From Devosia sp. (GTDB taxonomy: Bacteria > Pseudomonadota > Alphaproteobacteria > Rhizobiales > Devosiaceae): a stretch of DNA of 36,433 bases. Each line of letters begins with the position of its first letter. Position 1 is the stretch's first letter. Positions 35,825-36,433 of the stretch are shown here, piece by piece. The stretch spans positions 1 through 36,433 of the forward strand of contig NZ_JAQGJL010000012.1 of the NCBI RefSeq assembly GCF_028290645.1, in the 5' to 3' direction. The notes under the pieces were generated by a model, which was not told where the DNA came from, searched no databases, and worked only from the letters and a program-made list of their open reading frames with translations. Both the position numbers and the translations under genes were made by a program.

Positions 35825-36433
35825 CGCCGGATCCTCGGGTCAAGCAGCGGATAGATGAGATCGACCAGGAACAGCAGCACCGCCAGCGAGACGATCAGCA
35901 TGAGCACCACGCCCTGGATGACGAAGTAGTCCTGCCCGCGGATCGCGACATAGAGCAGCGAGCCGAGGCCGGGATAGTTGAAGATCACCTCGACCAGTAC
36001 GGCGCCGGAGACGACCGAGCCCAGCGACAGCGCCAGCGCGGTGACCTGCGCGAGCAGCGCATTGCGCATGCCGTACCAGACGAAGATGCGGCGGGGGTGC
36101 AGGCCCTTGGCCTCGGCGAAGGTGATGTAGTCCTCGCCCAGCACCGAGACCATCTGGCTGCGCATGCCGAGCGCCCAGAAGCCGATATTGCCGAGCACAA
36201 TCGCCATGCACGGAAGGAAGGCGTGCCGAAGGATGTCCTCCGTCGTCGCCCAGTCGAAGCGCATGATGCGGGTGGTGTCGACGCCGCCGGCGGGTGGAAA
36301 CCACTTCAGCACCACGGCAAAGAAATAGATCAGGATGATCGCCAGCAGATAGAATGGGATCGAGGTCAGCATCATCAGCAGCGGCACGATCGACTTGATG
36401 CCGCGACCGGCGCTGGGCCAGGCGAGCCGGGCC
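35821..36433 (-). CDS. Opp/Dpp-type ABC transporter permease, B subunit (system 2), 5' end outside window
   Basis: C-terminal 200 or so residues of a DppB/OppB permease. The frame stays open to the right edge, so the start lies beyond 36433. Visible parts include the helix P-F-Y-L-L-A-I-I-L-I-Y-F-F-A, the stretch G-E-D-Y-I-T-F-A-E-A-K-G-L, the coupling motif P-R-R-I-F-V-W-Y-G-M-R-N-A, and the ending L-I-Y-P-L-L-D-P-R-I. By analogy with system 1, the binding-protein gene should lie upstream of it, past the window. Confidence 0.9.
   Translation of the reverse strand, partial: ARLAWPSAGRGIKSIVPLLMMLTSIPFYLLAIILIYFFAVVLKWFPPAGGVDTTRIMRFDWATTEDILRHAFLPCMAIVLGNIGFWALGMRSQMVSVLGEDYITFAEAKGLHPRRIFVWYGMRNALLAQVTALALSLGSVVSGAVLVEVIFNYPGLGSLLYVAIRGQDYFVIQGVVLMLIVSLAVLLFLVDLIYPLLDPRIRR

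Overview
The window is a GC-rich segment of a bacterial chromosome. The gene families, GC-ending codon use and many solute importers fit an alphaproteobacterium of the Hyphomicrobiales, probably Devosia or a relative. That placement is an inference from gene style, not a database match. I see no rRNA or tRNA genes, CRISPR array, insertion sequence or phage gene.

Layout. (1) 31-7637, plus strand: a large secreted alpha-2-macroglobulin overlapping pbpC, the known protease-trap and peptidoglycan-repair pair. (2) 7702-7811: a compound inverted repeat between convergent genes. (3) 7835-17576, minus strand: an oligopeptide-type (Opp/Dpp) ABC importer read in the order binding protein, permease B, permease C, ATPase D, ATPase F, followed by a mannonate dehydratase, an extended SDR and a PQQ sugar dehydrogenase fused to cytochrome c. 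This looks like uptake and oxidation of a sugar-acid-containing compound. (4) 17577-18341: a long intergenic region with a LacI-type palindrome. (5) 18342-31865: two divergent carbohydrate operons around a LacI-family regulator. The minus arm holds lacI, a Tat-type sugar-binding protein, two permeases and a DUF2961/GH172 hydrolase. The plus arm holds a binding protein, two permeases, a GH116 hydrolase, a MalK-type ATPase and a secreted DUF4185/GH183 protein. (6) 31862-36433, minus strand: an aldo/keto reductase at the end of a second Opp/Dpp operon that runs off the right edge.

The central observation is that GH172, GH116 and GH183 occur together. These are the three families reported to dismantle mycobacterial D-arabinan: GH183 endo-D-arabinanase, GH172 exo-alpha-D-arabinofuranosidase and GH116 exo-beta-D-arabinofuranosidase. 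Only the GH183 protein has a signal peptide. A plausible scheme is that it cuts D-arabinan outside the cytoplasm, one or both sugar importers take up the fragments, GH172 and GH116 trim them inside, and the neighbouring aldo/keto reductase (resembling D-threo-aldose/D-arabinose 1-dehydrogenase) oxidises the free sugar. I infer a D-arabinan utilisation locus in a Gram-negative alphaproteobacterium.

The main oddity is a TAG stop exactly at the Walker A lysine codon of the only MalK-type ATPase in the locus. The rest of that gene is intact, so it is either a very recent nonsense mutation, a sequence error or, less likely, a recoded codon.
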